Shown here piece by piece: positions 27,375 to 36,217 of a DNA stretch of 64,000 nucleotides (position 1 is its first letter; each line of letters starts with the position of its first letter). Source of the DNA: Novosphingobium huizhouense (GTDB taxonomy: Bacteria > Pseudomonadota > Alphaproteobacteria > Sphingomonadales > Sphingomonadaceae); NCBI RefSeq assembly GCF_020179475.1, contig NZ_JAILXZ010000003.1, forward strand, positions 558,001 through 622,000, written 5' to 3'. The notes under the pieces are model-generated. The model was not told the DNA's origin, did not search any database, and saw only the letters and a program-made list of their open reading frames with translations. Made by a program: the position numbers and the translations under genes.

Positions 27375-30305
27375 ATGACCACGCGCATGCTGATCGATGC
27401 GCGCCACCAGGAAGAAACCCGGGTGGCGGTGCTCAAGGGCAACCGTATTGAAGAATTCGACTTTGAATCTGCCGATCACAAGCAGATCAAGGGCAACATC
27501 TACCTCGCCAAGGTCACGCGCGTAGAGCCGTCGCTGCAGGCGGCGTTCGTCGATTTCGGCGGCAATCGCCACGGCTTCCTCGCCTTCAGCGAAATCCACC
27601 CCGACTACTACCAGATCCCCAAGGAAGACCGCGAGGCGCTGCTCGCCGAAGAAGCCGCGCACGCCGAGGAAGAGGCCGCGCTGCGCGCCGCCGAGGACGC
27701 CGAGGACGACGACTACGAGGGCGAGGACTTCGGCGGCGACGAAGGCGATTACGCCGGCGGCGTGACCGAGGTCGACACCTCGGAGAAGGACCAGGTCGCG
27801 ACGATCGAGGGCGGCGTCGTCGAGCACGGCTTCGAGGACGAGGGCGAAGGCGAGAACGACGACGGCGGCGACGAGCGCGCCGAGGCTGCGGACGAAGGCG
27901 CCGAAGAGGGCGGGCAGCGTCGCCCGCGTCGCGGCCGCCGCCAGGGCCGCGCCCAGGGCAAGGAAGCCGACGAACTGCGCGCCAAGCGCATGGCGCTGCG
28001 CCGCCGCTACAAGATCCAGGACGTGATCCAGCGCCGGCAGGTGCTGCTGGTGCAGGTCGTCAAGGAAGAGCGCGGCAACAAGGGCGCGGCGCTGACCACC
28101 TACCTCAGCCTCGCCGGCCGCTACTGCGTGCTGATGCCCAACAGCAGCCACGGCGGCGGCATCAGCCGCAAGATCAATTCGGCCGCCGACCGCAAGCGGC
28201 TGAAGTCGATCATCGCCGAGCTGGAACTGCCCCGTTCGATGAGCTGCATCGTCCGCACCGCCGGGCTGCAGCGCACCAAGCCGGAGATCAAGCGCGACTT
28301 CGACTACCTCGCCCGGCTGTGGGACGAGATCCGCGAGCGCACGCTGAAGTCGAGCGCACCGGCGCTGATCCATTCGGACAGCGATCTGGTGAAGCGCGCG
28401 ATCCGCGACATCTACAATCGCGAGATCGAGGAAGTGGTGGTCGAGGGCGAGCACGGCTACCGCGCCGCCAAGGACTTCATGAAGCTGCTGATGCCGAGCC
28501 ACGCCAAGCGGGTGAAGCAGTATGCGGACCCCGTGCCGCTGTTCCAGCGCTATGGCGCCGAGGACCAGCTGACCGCGATGTACGATCCGGTGGTGCAGCT
28601 CAAGAGCGGCGGCTACCTGGTGATCAACCCGACCGAGGCGCTGGTCTCGATCGACATCAACTCAGGCAGGTCCACCAAGGAGCACGGCATCGAGCAGACG
28701 GCGGTCGCCACCAACCTTGAAGCCGCGCGCGAGATCGCCCGCCAGCTGCGCCTGCGCGACATGGCCGGCCTCGTGGTCATCGACTTCATCGACATGGAAT
28801 ACGGATCGAACATCCGTAAGGTCGAAAAGGCGATGAAGGACGCGCTCAAGAACGACCGCGCGCGCATCCAGGTCGGCCGCATCTCGGGCTTCGGCCTGAT
28901 GGAGATGAGCCGCCAGCGCCTGCGCACCGGCGTGCTCGAAGCGACCACCCGCGCCTGCCCGCACTGCGACGGGTCGGGCCTGGTCCGCACCGCTTCGTCT
29001 GCCGGCCTTTCGGCGCTGCGCCTGATCGAGGACGAAGCGGCCAAGGGCAAGGGCAACGTGGTCACGCTCTACGCTTCGCAGGAAGCGGCGATCTACGTGC
29101 TCAACGCCAAGCGCGGCGACCTTGCCGAGATCGAGGACCGCTACGGCGTCTCGGTCGAGGTGATCCCCGAAGGCGAGAACGAGGGCGCCAAGATGCGCGT
29201 CGCCTCGCGCGGGCCCAAGCCCGACTTCGTCCCCAAGTTCGCGCCGATCGTCGAACTGGCCGAGGACGAGGACGACGAGATCGAGGACGATTACGACGCC
29301 GAGGAAGAGGCCGCGGACGAGCCGCGCGAGCCGCGCCGCGAGCGCGAGGCGCGCGATGGCGGCCGGGACGGCGACGGCGAAGGCGGCCGCCGCAAGCGGC
29401 GCAAGCGCCGGCGCGGCCGCGGTCGCGATCGCCGCGAGGACGAAGGCGCCGAAGGCAGCGACGCGATCGAGAGCGACGACGGCGACCATGACGGCGAAGG
29501 CGCCGGTGAAGCCGCCGGCGACGGCGAGGAGCGCGCCGGTGAAGATCGGGCCGGTGAAGATCGGGCCGGTGATGAGCGGGCCGGTGAAGATCGAGGAGGC
29601 CGTCGCCGCCGTCGCCGCAGCCGCCGCCGCCGTGGCGGTCGCGACACCGAGGGCAACGAAACCGAGGTCGAAGCCGGCGAAGCGGAAGCCGGGGAAGCCG
29701 ACGCTGGTGATGCCGTCGCTGGCGGGACCGGGGGCGAGGCCGGGGACGCGGTTGTGGCCGAAGCGCCGCTCGCCGCTGCGGCCGAAGCGCCCGCAGCCGA
29801 GCCGGTCGCCGCAGAAGCGCCGGCCAAGCCCAAGCGCACCCGCCGCAAGAAGGCCGATGCCGACGCCCCCGCGGTGAGCGCCGAGGCGGTGGTCGAGCCG
29901 GCCCCGGCCGCGAGCGAGGAACCGGTTGCCGAGGAGGCGCCGGCCAAGCCCAAGCGCACCCGCCGCAAGAAGGCCGATGCCGACGCTCCCGTCGAGGCGG
30001 CGCCCACCGAGGCGGCGCCGGTAGAGACCTTGCCGGTCGAAGCCGATGCCGCGGCCGAGGACGCCCCGGCCAAGCCCAAGCGCACCCGCCGCAAGAAGGC
30101 CGAGGTCGCGGCCGAGGTCGAGGCCCAGGCCGACGCGCCCGCCGCTGAAACCACCGCAGGGGTCGCCGAACCGGCAGCGCAGGCCGCAACCGGGACCGAC
30201 GCCGATGCCGCCGGGCCGGTGGCCGACGCAGCGGCGCAGGAAGCCGACGCGGGCGAGGCCTCGCCGCCGCGCCGCGGCTGGTGGCAGCGCACCTTCGGCG
30301 CCTGA
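27375..30305 (+). CDS. rne: Ribonuclease E
   Basis: 976-aa endoribonuclease for rRNA processing and mRNA decay. The catalytic half has an S1 domain interrupted by an acidic, then basic, insertion at about residues 95-205, the DNase I-like core (VSIDINSGRST, VVIDFIDMEYG) and the Zn-link cysteines C528 and C531 in CPHCDGSG. The C-terminal half is disordered: an acidic stretch, arginine-rich blocks (RRKRRKRRRGRGRDRR), four ERAGED-like repeats and three copies of AKPKRTRRKK. It ends in RRGWWQRTFGA, the tail seen in alphaproteobacterial RNase E. GGAGAAACC precedes the ATG. Confidence 0.96.
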   Translation: MTTRMLIDARHQEETRVAVLKGNRIEEFDFESADHKQIKGNIYLAKVTRVEPSLQAAFVDFGGNRHGFLAFSEIHPDYYQIPKEDREALLAEEAAHAEEEAALRAAEDAEDDDYEGEDFGGDEGDYAGGVTEVDTSEKDQVATIEGGVVEHGFEDEGEGENDDGGDERAEAADEGAEEGGQRRPRRGRRQGRAQGKEADELRAKRMALRRRYKIQDVIQRRQVLLVQVVKEERGNKGAALTTYLSLAGRYCVLMPNSSHGGGISRKINSAADRKRLKSIIAELELPRSMSCIVRTAGLQRTKPEIKRDFDYLARLWDEIRERTLKSSAPALIHSDSDLVKRAIRDIYNREIEEVVVEGEHGYRAAKDFMKLLMPSHAKRVKQYADPVPLFQRYGAEDQLTAMYDPVVQLKSGGYLVINPTEALVSIDINSGRSTKEHGIEQTAVATNLEAAREIARQLRLRDMAGLVVIDFIDMEYGSNIRKVEKAMKDALKNDRARIQVGRISGFGLMEMSRQRLRTGVLEATTRACPHCDGSGLVRTASSAGLSALRLIEDEAAKGKGNVVTLYASQEAAIYVLNAKRGDLAEIEDRYGVSVEVIPEGENEGAKMRVASRGPKPDFVPKFAPIVELAEDEDDEIEDDYDAEEEAADEPREPRREREARDGGRDGDGEGGRRKRRKRRRGRGRDRREDEGAEGSDAIESDDGDHDGEGAGEAAGDGEERAGEDRAGEDRAGDERAGEDRGGRRRRRRSRRRRGGRDTEGNETEVEAGEAEAGEADAGDAVAGGTGGEAGDAVVAEAPLAAAAEAPAAEPVAAEAPAKPKRTRRKKADADAPAVSAEAVVEPAPAASEEPVAEEAPAKPKRTRRKKADADAPVEAAPTEAAPVETLPVEADAAAEDAPAKPKRTRRKKAEVAAEVEAQADAPAAETTAGVAEPAAQAATGTDADAAGPVADAAAQEADAGEASPPRRGWWQRTFGA
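29815..30100. repeat. Three in-frame direct repeats in the rne tail
   Basis: A unit of about 36-50 bp (GCGCCGGCCAAGCCCAAGCG onwards, coding APAKPKRTRRKKAD) occurs near 29815, 29937 and 30064. The first two copies are identical over about 50 bp. The repeats give three basic RNA-binding-type patches separated by Ala/Glu/Pro linkers. Confidence 0.85.
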
Positions 30306-30340
30306 TCGCGCGCCCGGCGCCTGGCGCCGCACCCGACGAC

Positions 30341-30379
30341 GAGCCCCGCCGGTCGCAGGACCGGCGGGGCTTTTCGTTT
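30341..30379 (+). terminator. Rho-independent terminator of rne
   Basis: GCCCCGCCGGT and ACCGGCGGGGC form a perfect 11-bp stem with a six-base loop, followed by TTTTCGTTT. It lies 36 bp after the rne stop codon. Confidence 0.93.
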
Positions 30380-30418
30380 CGGGGCCTGTGGTTCGGGTCG
30401 TTTTCCTTCCGGGGAGGT

Positions 30419-31045
30419 CTAGGCGGTGCGGATCGCCTCGCCCCACTCCATCCAGCCGGCAAAGCGCGGGGTCTTGTCAATGTAGCGCTGCCCGGACGGT
30501 TGGACCGCGAAGCCTGCCGCGGCGATCCCGGCGGTGACCGGCCGCGTGAGGTGGCAGCCGCCGGCAATGCGCTTCCACACCGGCTCGATCCGCCGCTGCC
30601 AGCGCGCGACGCCCGGATCGGGCGCGGCGCCGTGCTCGGCAAAGAGCAGGCGGCCGCCGGGCCGCAGCACGCGGCGCAGTTCGGCGAGGACGCGCGCCGG
30701 GTCGTGCACCGAGCAGAGCGTGTAGGTGCAGACCACCGTATCGAAGCTCGCATCGGCAAAGGGGATCGCCTCGCCCTCGCCCTGGCGCAAGTCGGCCTGC
30801 CAGCCCTTGCGCGCCGCTTCCTCGCGCGCCTGTTCGAGGCCCAGCGGCGAGGGATCGAGCCCGGCAAAGCTGGTGATCGCCCCGGCGCGATAGAAGCGCT
30901 GGTTGAGCCCGCCGCCGCAGCCGAGCTCGAACACCGCGCCCTGGGCCTTGGGAACGACCTGCGCGCGCACGTCCATGATCCCCGGCGCCGAACAGGCGCA
31001 ACGGATCAGGCGCGGCACCACGACGCTGTCCCACCAACCGGCCAT
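30419..31045 (-). CDS. Class I SAM-dependent methyltransferase
   Basis: 208-aa methyltransferase. Motif I is VFELGCGGGLN near residue 40; the acidic motif is GLDPSPLGLEQA, and the post-motif region reads DTVVCTYTLCSVHDP then LRRVLRPGGRLLFAEHG, as in UbiE-like enzymes. Substrate is unknown. GGGGAGAGC precedes the ATG at 31045. It is convergent with rne and divergent from sdhB. Confidence 0.82.
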   Translation of the reverse strand: MAGWWDSVVVPRLIRCACSAPGIMDVRAQVVPKAQGAVFELGCGGGLNQRFYRAGAITSFAGLDPSPLGLEQAREEAARKGWQADLRQGEGEAIPFADASFDTVVCTYTLCSVHDPARVLAELRRVLRPGGRLLFAEHGAAPDPGVARWQRRIEPVWKRIAGGCHLTRPVTAGIAAAGFAVQPSGQRYIDKTPRFAGWMEWGEAIRTA

Positions 31046-31231
31046 ACCCTGCTCTCCCCTTCCGGCCCTCTGGCGGGGCCAAGCGCCGACATCCTGGCAG
31101 CAGATCGCGCCAGCGCAAGCCAGCCGGCCATGGCCGGGCGCATCCCGCCGCCGCCTGCCCTCGTGAGCACTTGCCCTGCCCCGCGCATGCGCTAAGGACG
31201 ATTCGAATAGCGCATCGGGGAAACAGCAAAA

Positions 31232-32014
31232 ATGGCAACCTTCACGCTTCCGAAGAATTCCAAGATCACCGGCAAGTCGCGCCACCACGCCGCGGCCACC
31301 AATGGTCGCATCCGGAAGTTCAAGGTCTATCGCTACGATCCCGACAGCGGCGACAACCCGCGCTACGACACGTTCGAGATCGATCTCGACCAGTGCGGGC
31401 CGATGGTGCTCGACGCGCTGATCAAGATGAAGGGCGAGCAGGACCCGACGCTCACCTTCCGCCGCTCGTGCCGCGAAGGCATCTGCGGATCGTGCGCGAT
31501 GAACATGAACGGCCGCAACGGCCTTGCCTGCACCACCGCGATCGAGGACCTCAGCGGCGAGATCCGCATCACGCCGCTGCCGCACATGCAGGTGATCAAG
31601 GACCTCGTTCCCGACTTCACCCACTTCTACGCGCAGTATGCCTCGATCCGCCCGTGGCTGCAGACCGTCAGCCCGACGCCTTCGGGCAAGGAGCGGCTGC
31701 AGAGCCCGGAGCAGCGCGAGAAGCTCGACGGCCTCTACGAGTGCATCCTGTGCGCCTGCTGCTCGACCTCGTGCCCGAGCTACTGGTGGAACAGCGACAA
31801 GTTCCTCGGCCCCGCGATCTTGCTCCAGGCCTACCGCTGGCTGGCCGACAGCCGCGACGAGATGACCGGCGAGCGGCTCGACGAGCTGGAAGATCCGTTC
31901 CGCCTCTATCGCTGCCACACGATCATGAACTGCGCCAACGTCTGCCCCAAGGGCCTGTCGCCGGCGCGCGCGATCGCGGAAATCAAGAAGATGCAGGCCG
32001 AGCGCGCGATCTGA
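31232..32014 (+). CDS. sdhB: Succinate dehydrogenase iron-sulfur subunit
   Basis: 260-aa subunit of complex II that carries electrons from SdhA to quinone. The [2Fe-2S] ligands are C80, C85, C88 and C100. The C-terminal ferredoxin domain has C171-x2-C174-x2-C177 and the C-terminal [14 protein letters not shown] for the [4Fe-4S] and [3Fe-4S] clusters. No sdhA, sdhC or sdhD is adjacent: the upstream gene is a divergent methyltransferase. Downstream genes (thioesterase, zapE) are closely spaced and probably co-transcribed. Confidence 0.97.
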   Translation: MATFTLPKNSKITGKSRHHAAATNGRIRKFKVYRYDPDSGDNPRYDTFEIDLDQCGPMVLDALIKMKGEQDPTLTFRRSCREGICGSCAMNMNGRNGLACTTAIEDLSGEIRITPLPHMQVIKDLVPDFTHFYAQYASIRPWLQTVSPTPSGKERLQSPEQREKLDGLYECILCACCSTSCPSYWWNSDKFLGPAILLQAYRWLADSRDEMTGERLDELEDPFRLYRCHTIMNCANVCPKGLSPARAIAEIKKMQAERAI

Positions 32015-32039
32015 TCGCGCGCCGACCGATCTTTCGCGC

Positions 32040-32507
32040 ATGAACGGCATGATGAAGGGCTTCCGGGTCGAGCCCAGTCCCGAGCACGAGGGCTGGCTGA
32101 CCTGGGACCTCGCCGACCCCACCCGCTACAACGCCAATGCGATCGGCAAGCTGGTCGCGCGGCTGGAAGAGGGCCCCGACGGCAAGCGCCGCGCGCGGCT
32201 GCGCATGTTCCCCGAGCGCAAGCACTCGAACCTGCTCGATGCCGTCCACGGCGGCGCGACGCTGTCGCTGATCGACATCGCGCTGTTCACCGGCATGCGG
32301 CTGATCCTCGACGGCGATGCCGCAGGGTCGGTGACGCTCGACCTGTCGACCCAGTTCATCGGCGCGGGCCGCCTCGGCGCGCCGCTCGACGCGGTGGTCG
32401 AAGTGCTGCGCGAGACGCGCCGGCTGGTGTTCCTGCGCGGCCTCGTCGAACAGGGCGAGGAAACCATCGCCGCGTTCAACGGCACGATCCGCAAACCCTC
32501 GCGCTGA
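32040..32507 (+). CDS. PaaI-family hotdog thioesterase
   Basis: 155-aa hotdog-fold acyl-CoA thioesterase. The family motif LLDAVHGGATLSLIDIA lies around residues 65-81. Substrate unknown. It begins 25 bp after sdhB and ends one base before the zapE start, so the three genes form an operon. Confidence 0.85.
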   Translation: MNGMMKGFRVEPSPEHEGWLTWDLADPTRYNANAIGKLVARLEEGPDGKRRARLRMFPERKHSNLLDAVHGGATLSLIDIALFTGMRLILDGDAAGSVTLDLSTQFIGAGRLGAPLDAVVEVLRETRRLVFLRGLVEQGEETIAAFNGTIRKPSR

Positions 32508-32508
32508 C

Positions 32509-33642
32509 ATGCCGAGCGTCGCGGCCCGCTATGCCGAGCTGGTCGCAGCCGGCGAACTGAAGCCCGATCCCGAGCAGGCGGCAGCGGCGCAGGCGCTCGA
32601 CGCGCTGCAGCGCGAGCTGGAGAGCCCGCCCCCCTCGCCCGGCCTGCTCGGCAAGCTGCTCGGCCGCAAGGCGCTCGAGCCGCCCCGCGGCATCTACATG
32701 TGGGGCGATGTCGGGCGCGGCAAGTCGATGCTGATGGACCTGTTCCACGACAACCTGGACGTCCCGGCCAAGCGCCGCGCGCATTTCCACGAGTTCATGC
32801 TCGACGTCCACGCGCGGCTGCGCGAGGAGCGCAAGAAGGAAAGCGGCGATCCGATCCTGCCGGTCGCCGCCGGGATCGCCGCCGAGACGCGCGTGCTCTG
32901 CTTCGACGAGATGGTCGTCAACAACAGCGCCGACGCGATGATCATGAGCCGGCTGTTCACCGCGCTGATCGTCACGCACGGCGTGGTCGTCATCACCACG
33001 TCGAACCGCGCGCCCGGCCAGCTCTACAAGGACGGGCTCAACCGCGAGCACTTCCTGCCGTTCATCGCCCTGGTCGAGCGGCGGCTCGACGTGCTGACGC
33101 TCAACGGCCCGGTCGACTACCGGATGCAGCGGATGCGGGGCCTCGGCACCTGGCACGTGCCGATCGGCCCTGTGTCGACCGAGGCGGTGCGCGAGGCGTT
33201 CTTCCGCCTGACCGACTATCCGCCCGAGGACAGCGCGCACGTGCCGAGCGCGGAGATCGACGTCGGCACGGGCCGGACGATGCACGTGCCCAAGAGCCTG
33301 AAGGGCGTGGCGGTGTTCAGCTTCAAGCGGCTCTGCGCCGAGGCGCGGGGCGCTGCGGACTACCTCGCGATCGCGCGCAAGTACCATACGGTGATCGTCG
33401 TCGCGATCCCGCGGCTCGGCGCCGAGATCCGCAACGAGACGATGCGGTTCATCACGCTGATCGACGCGCTCTACGAGCACAAGGTCAAGCTGATCGCCAC
33501 CGCCGCGACCGATCCCGTTAACCTATACGATTCGCGTGGAGGCGGCGACGACGAGGGGCGATTCGCGTTCGATCGCACGGTCAGCCGGCTGATGGAAATG
33601 CAGAGCCAGGACTACCTGGCGCAAGGCCACGGCGAAGACTAG
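32509..33642 (+). CDS. zapE: Cell division protein ZapE (AFG1-like ATPase)
   Basis: 377-aa AFG1-family ATPase. Walker A is GDVGRGKS at 66-73, in the family phrase GIYMWGDVGRGKSMLMD; Walker B is VLCFDEM, and the sensor region reads VITTSNRAP. ZapE destabilises FtsZ polymers in E. coli; its homologues also act on respiratory complexes, which fits its place next to sdhB. The start ATG follows the thioesterase stop directly. Confidence 0.92.
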   Translation: MPSVAARYAELVAAGELKPDPEQAAAAQALDALQRELESPPPSPGLLGKLLGRKALEPPRGIYMWGDVGRGKSMLMDLFHDNLDVPAKRRAHFHEFMLDVHARLREERKKESGDPILPVAAGIAAETRVLCFDEMVVNNSADAMIMSRLFTALIVTHGVVVITTSNRAPGQLYKDGLNREHFLPFIALVERRLDVLTLNGPVDYRMQRMRGLGTWHVPIGPVSTEAVREAFFRLTDYPPEDSAHVPSAEIDVGTGRTMHVPKSLKGVAVFSFKRLCAEARGAADYLAIARKYHTVIVVAIPRLGAEIRNETMRFITLIDALYEHKVKLIATAATDPVNLYDSRGGGDDEGRFAFDRTVSRLMEMQSQDYLAQGHGED

Positions 33643-33691
33643 CCCGCAGCCCCTCCCCGGGTCACTCAGGGTAAACACCTATTACGTAACG

Positions 33692-33722
33692 AAAAAAGCC
33701 CGGGCCAAAGCCCGGGCTTTTC
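33692..33722. terminator. Bidirectional rho-independent terminator
   Basis: AAAAAAGCCCGGGC and GCCCGGGCTTTT surround a short loop, giving a perfect 8-bp GC stem with A and T tracts on both sides. It can end zapE on the plus strand and the small minus-strand transcript described next. Confidence 0.93.
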
Positions 33723-33741
33723 TACTTTGACTTGCCTGAGA

Positions 33742-33775
33742 CAAGTGACCGGCCCCGAAGGGCGTCGATCACTTG
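33742..33775 (-). other. UUCG-tetraloop RNA hairpin over the sORF stop codon
   Basis: On the minus strand CAAGTGA pairs with TCACTTG (7 bp), then after a small internal loop GCCC pairs with GGGC around a TTCG loop. The 5' arm contains the last codon and TGA stop of the 12-codon ORF. The 3' arm can instead pair with a downstream CAAGT, so two folds compete. Confidence 0.7.
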
Positions 33776-33807
33776 AACGCCCAGGACCAGAAATCGAAAC
33801 GACGCAT
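33769..33807 (-). CDS. Candidate 12-residue small ORF with strong ribosome binding site
   Basis: Reads MRRFDFWSWAFK and a TGA stop. The aromatic content (three Phe, two Trp) is striking. GGAGG lies five bases before the ATG. That GGAGG is part of a 9-bp hairpin, a second hairpin covers the stop codon and a strong terminator follows 50 bp on. It may form its own small gene or the 3' end of the EAL-gene mRNA, whose stop is 61 bp upstream. I know of no family; the call rests on signals, not homology. Confidence 0.45.
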   Translation of the reverse strand: MRRFDFWSWAFK

Positions 33808-33811
33808 GATA

Positions 33812-33835
33812 GCCTCCATCCACGGTGACGGAGGC
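33812..33835 (-). promoter_or_regulatory. Hairpin that sequesters the Shine-Dalgarno sequence of the small ORF
   Basis: On the minus strand GCCTCCGTC and GATGGAGGC form a 9-bp stem (one G-U pair) with the six-base loop ACCGTG. The 3' arm contains the GGAGG that precedes the ATG, so the fold would hide the ribosome binding site. Confidence 0.65.
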
Positions 33836-33868
33836 CGGATTATCATTATTGGTTATGGTTAACAAGTC

Positions 33869-36118
33869 CTAAACGTCTGAAATGGCGTAGCGCCTCCCCG
33901 CTTCGTAATCGCTGAGGAACACCGCAAAGGGTTGCGGGCGGCCGAGATAGTAGCCTTGCGCCTGGTCGCAGCCGAACTCGCGCAGCAGCGCGAAGGTCGC
34001 CGCGTCCTCGATTCCCTCGGCGACGACCGACTGGTGCAGCGCGTGCGCCAGGGCGATCGTGCTGGTGATGATGACCCGGTCGCGCTCGCTGTCGATCAGG
34101 CGCGAGACGAAGCGGCGATCGAGCTTGAGCTCGTCGCTGGGCAAGTCGGCAAGGTAGGCAAGGCTTGCCTCGCCGGTGCCGAAATCGTCGATCGACAGGC
34201 GGAAGCCCATTTCGCGCAGCCGGGTGAGGTTGTGGCAGGCCGCCGGGCGATTGCGCACGCTCGAGGTTTCGGTAACCTCGATGGTGAGCAGCGACGGCTC
34301 GATGCCGCGGCGCCGGACGATCTCGGCGAAGTTGGTGACGAGATCGGCCTTGTCGACCATCTGCGCCGAGAGGTTGATGCTCATCTGGAAGCGCGGCCCC
34401 AGCGCATTGAGCGTGAGCGCGGCGCTGATCGCTTCTTCCAGCACCCAGTAGGTCAGCGTGTCGATGCGCCCGGCGCGTTCGGCCTGGAGGATGAAGGCGT
34501 CGGGGGCGATCGGGCCGCGCGTGGGGTGGTTCCAGCGGATCAGGGCCTCGGCGCCGCTGACCCGCCCTTGCGCGAAGTCCCACTGCGGCTGGAAGGCAAG
34601 CCAGATCTCGCCGTTGCGCAGGCCTTCCTCGATCCGGGCATGGAGCGAGAGTTCCCACGGCGCCTCGACCAGGCGCTGCGATTCGAACAGTTCGATCGAG
34701 CGTCCGTTGCCGAGCGCCTCGTTGGCGCTGGCGAGCGCCGAGTTGACCCGGGTCGAAGCATCGAGCCCTTCGTTGCGGTCGAGCCCGAAGTGGATGTTGG
34801 TGTCGAAGGTATGCTCGCCGATCTGGAGCGGCGCCGAAAACAGCGCGCGCAGCCCTTCGAGATGGTTCAATTGCATCTCGAGCGGGCGCGCCTCCTCGGT
34901 CCAGGCGAAATGTCCGCTTTCGCCGTGGTAGATCTCGTTGGCGCCCGAGCCGACCGACAGGCGCCGCGCGATCTGCCGCGCGACTTCGCCGTGGAGTTCG
35001 CGCGGCAGCGTCGCCATGATTTCCTCGTAGCGGGCAACGACCACGACCACGACATCGCGCCCCACCTCGATCGGCAGCGAGGACAAGGCGGCGAGGTTCG
35101 GCAGCCCCGAAAGCGACGTATGCTGGATGCGGTGCGTGCGCTTCTGCCATCCCCGGATTCCCGCGTAGATGACCATGAAGGCGACCGACCCGTCTGGCTC
35201 GCACACAATCCCGAGTGTCCGCAGGTACATCGGAAGCGCGATCACAACGGAAACGGTCAGGAGATAGAGCAGCGCCCGTAACCGCTTAAACCGGATCCTT
35301 CGAGTTGCAAGGACCGCCAGCGCAACCATTGCAAGCATCGGCACAAAGCTGGTGCTTAGCGAAAGCGGTTTCCGCAAGGCCTCGGCGACCGCGATGTCGA
35401 CCGCGATCGGTTGCACGATCGGGCTGCCGAAATAGCCGACCATCGCACTCTGATCGGATGTCAGCACCACCGTTCGCCCGGCCAGAATGCCTTTTGGCAA
35501 GCGGCCTTCGCGCAACGACCGGCCCGAGACCAGCGGGATCGTTGCCGGTGCTACCGAAAAGTCGGGATAATACTCCGATTGTACGCCGCGATGCCGGCCT
35601 GCAATCACCGTGCTGACGGTGGGGTACTCCCTCCCGTCGAGGATCACCCGATAAGGCGCAGACAGGGCCTTGTAAGTGAAGTTGGTGGTCCAGGCGGAGA
35701 CCGCGATCTGCGAGGGCGCGACAATTTGGCTTGGTGGCAAACGGAAGTCGGCGGAACCGAACTGGTCGGGTTTCTGCGAGCGGACGACGTAGGTGAAGTC
35801 CTGCCCGAACGAGGCAATCGCCCTTGCCAACTGCGCGTCGCCCGCTTCGTTGACCCCGTAGGCAACTTTGGCATCGAAGAAGACGCTGCGCGGCATTTCC
35901 CGTCGGATGCGCTCGAGCAGCGCTGCTGCATCTCCGGTCGTAGGATCCGAGCCTTCGTCCATGGTCACGATCACCACCCGCTCGGATGCGGGCGATGCGA
36001 GAAGCGGCGCGACCTTGTTCCAGTAGAACGAGCTAAACGGCGCCCAGAAGTCGAGTCCCCCCAACGACAAGCAGATCAGCAGGGCTATGCCCAAGGGGGA
36101 ACGCAGGAACTGGCGCAT
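33869..36118 (-). CDS. CHASE2-type sensor c-di-GMP phosphodiesterase (EAL)
   Basis: 749-aa membrane protein. An N-terminal helix, a periplasmic CHASE2-like domain (about 40-250) and a cluster of three membrane helices (about 255-340) lead to a degenerate GGDEF region and a C-terminal EAL domain (about 490-740). The GGDEF site is lost. The EAL site looks complete: GAEALIRW, INLSAQ, EVTETS, IDDFGTG, DELKLDR, VAEGIED and the terminal QAQGYYLGRP. It should hydrolyse c-di-GMP in response to a periplasmic cue. It sits downstream of the XrtA locus on the same strand, with a 99-bp gap. Confidence 0.9.
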   Translation of the reverse strand: MRQFLRSPLGIALLICLSLGGLDFWAPFSSFYWNKVAPLLASPASERVVIVTMDEGSDPTTGDAAALLERIRREMPRSVFFDAKVAYGVNEAGDAQLARAIASFGQDFTYVVRSQKPDQFGSADFRLPPSQIVAPSQIAVSAWTTNFTYKALSAPYRVILDGREYPTVSTVIAGRHRGVQSEYYPDFSVAPATIPLVSGRSLREGRLPKGILAGRTVVLTSDQSAMVGYFGSPIVQPIAVDIAVAEALRKPLSLSTSFVPMLAMVALAVLATRRIRFKRLRALLYLLTVSVVIALPMYLRTLGIVCEPDGSVAFMVIYAGIRGWQKRTHRIQHTSLSGLPNLAALSSLPIEVGRDVVVVVVARYEEIMATLPRELHGEVARQIARRLSVGSGANEIYHGESGHFAWTEEARPLEMQLNHLEGLRALFSAPLQIGEHTFDTNIHFGLDRNEGLDASTRVNSALASANEALGNGRSIELFESQRLVEAPWELSLHARIEEGLRNGEIWLAFQPQWDFAQGRVSGAEALIRWNHPTRGPIAPDAFILQAERAGRIDTLTYWVLEEAISAALTLNALGPRFQMSINLSAQMVDKADLVTNFAEIVRRRGIEPSLLTIEVTETSSVRNRPAACHNLTRLREMGFRLSIDDFGTGEASLAYLADLPSDELKLDRRFVSRLIDSERDRVIITSTIALAHALHQSVVAEGIEDAATFALLREFGCDQAQGYYLGRPQPFAVFLSDYEAGRRYAISDV

Positions 36119-36217
36119 GAACCGTCGCGAAAAAGTGGGCTTCGCGAGGGAAATAGTCCGGATTGGTTGATATCCCCTTACCTGGTTATCCTTTGGTCAA
36201 CCAAGCATTCCGAGCAA

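Noticed and set aside
33690..33870. The 12-codon ORF as leader peptide of an attenuator
   Set aside because: After the terminator the only gene is zapE, which runs the opposite way, so there is nothing downstream to attenuate.
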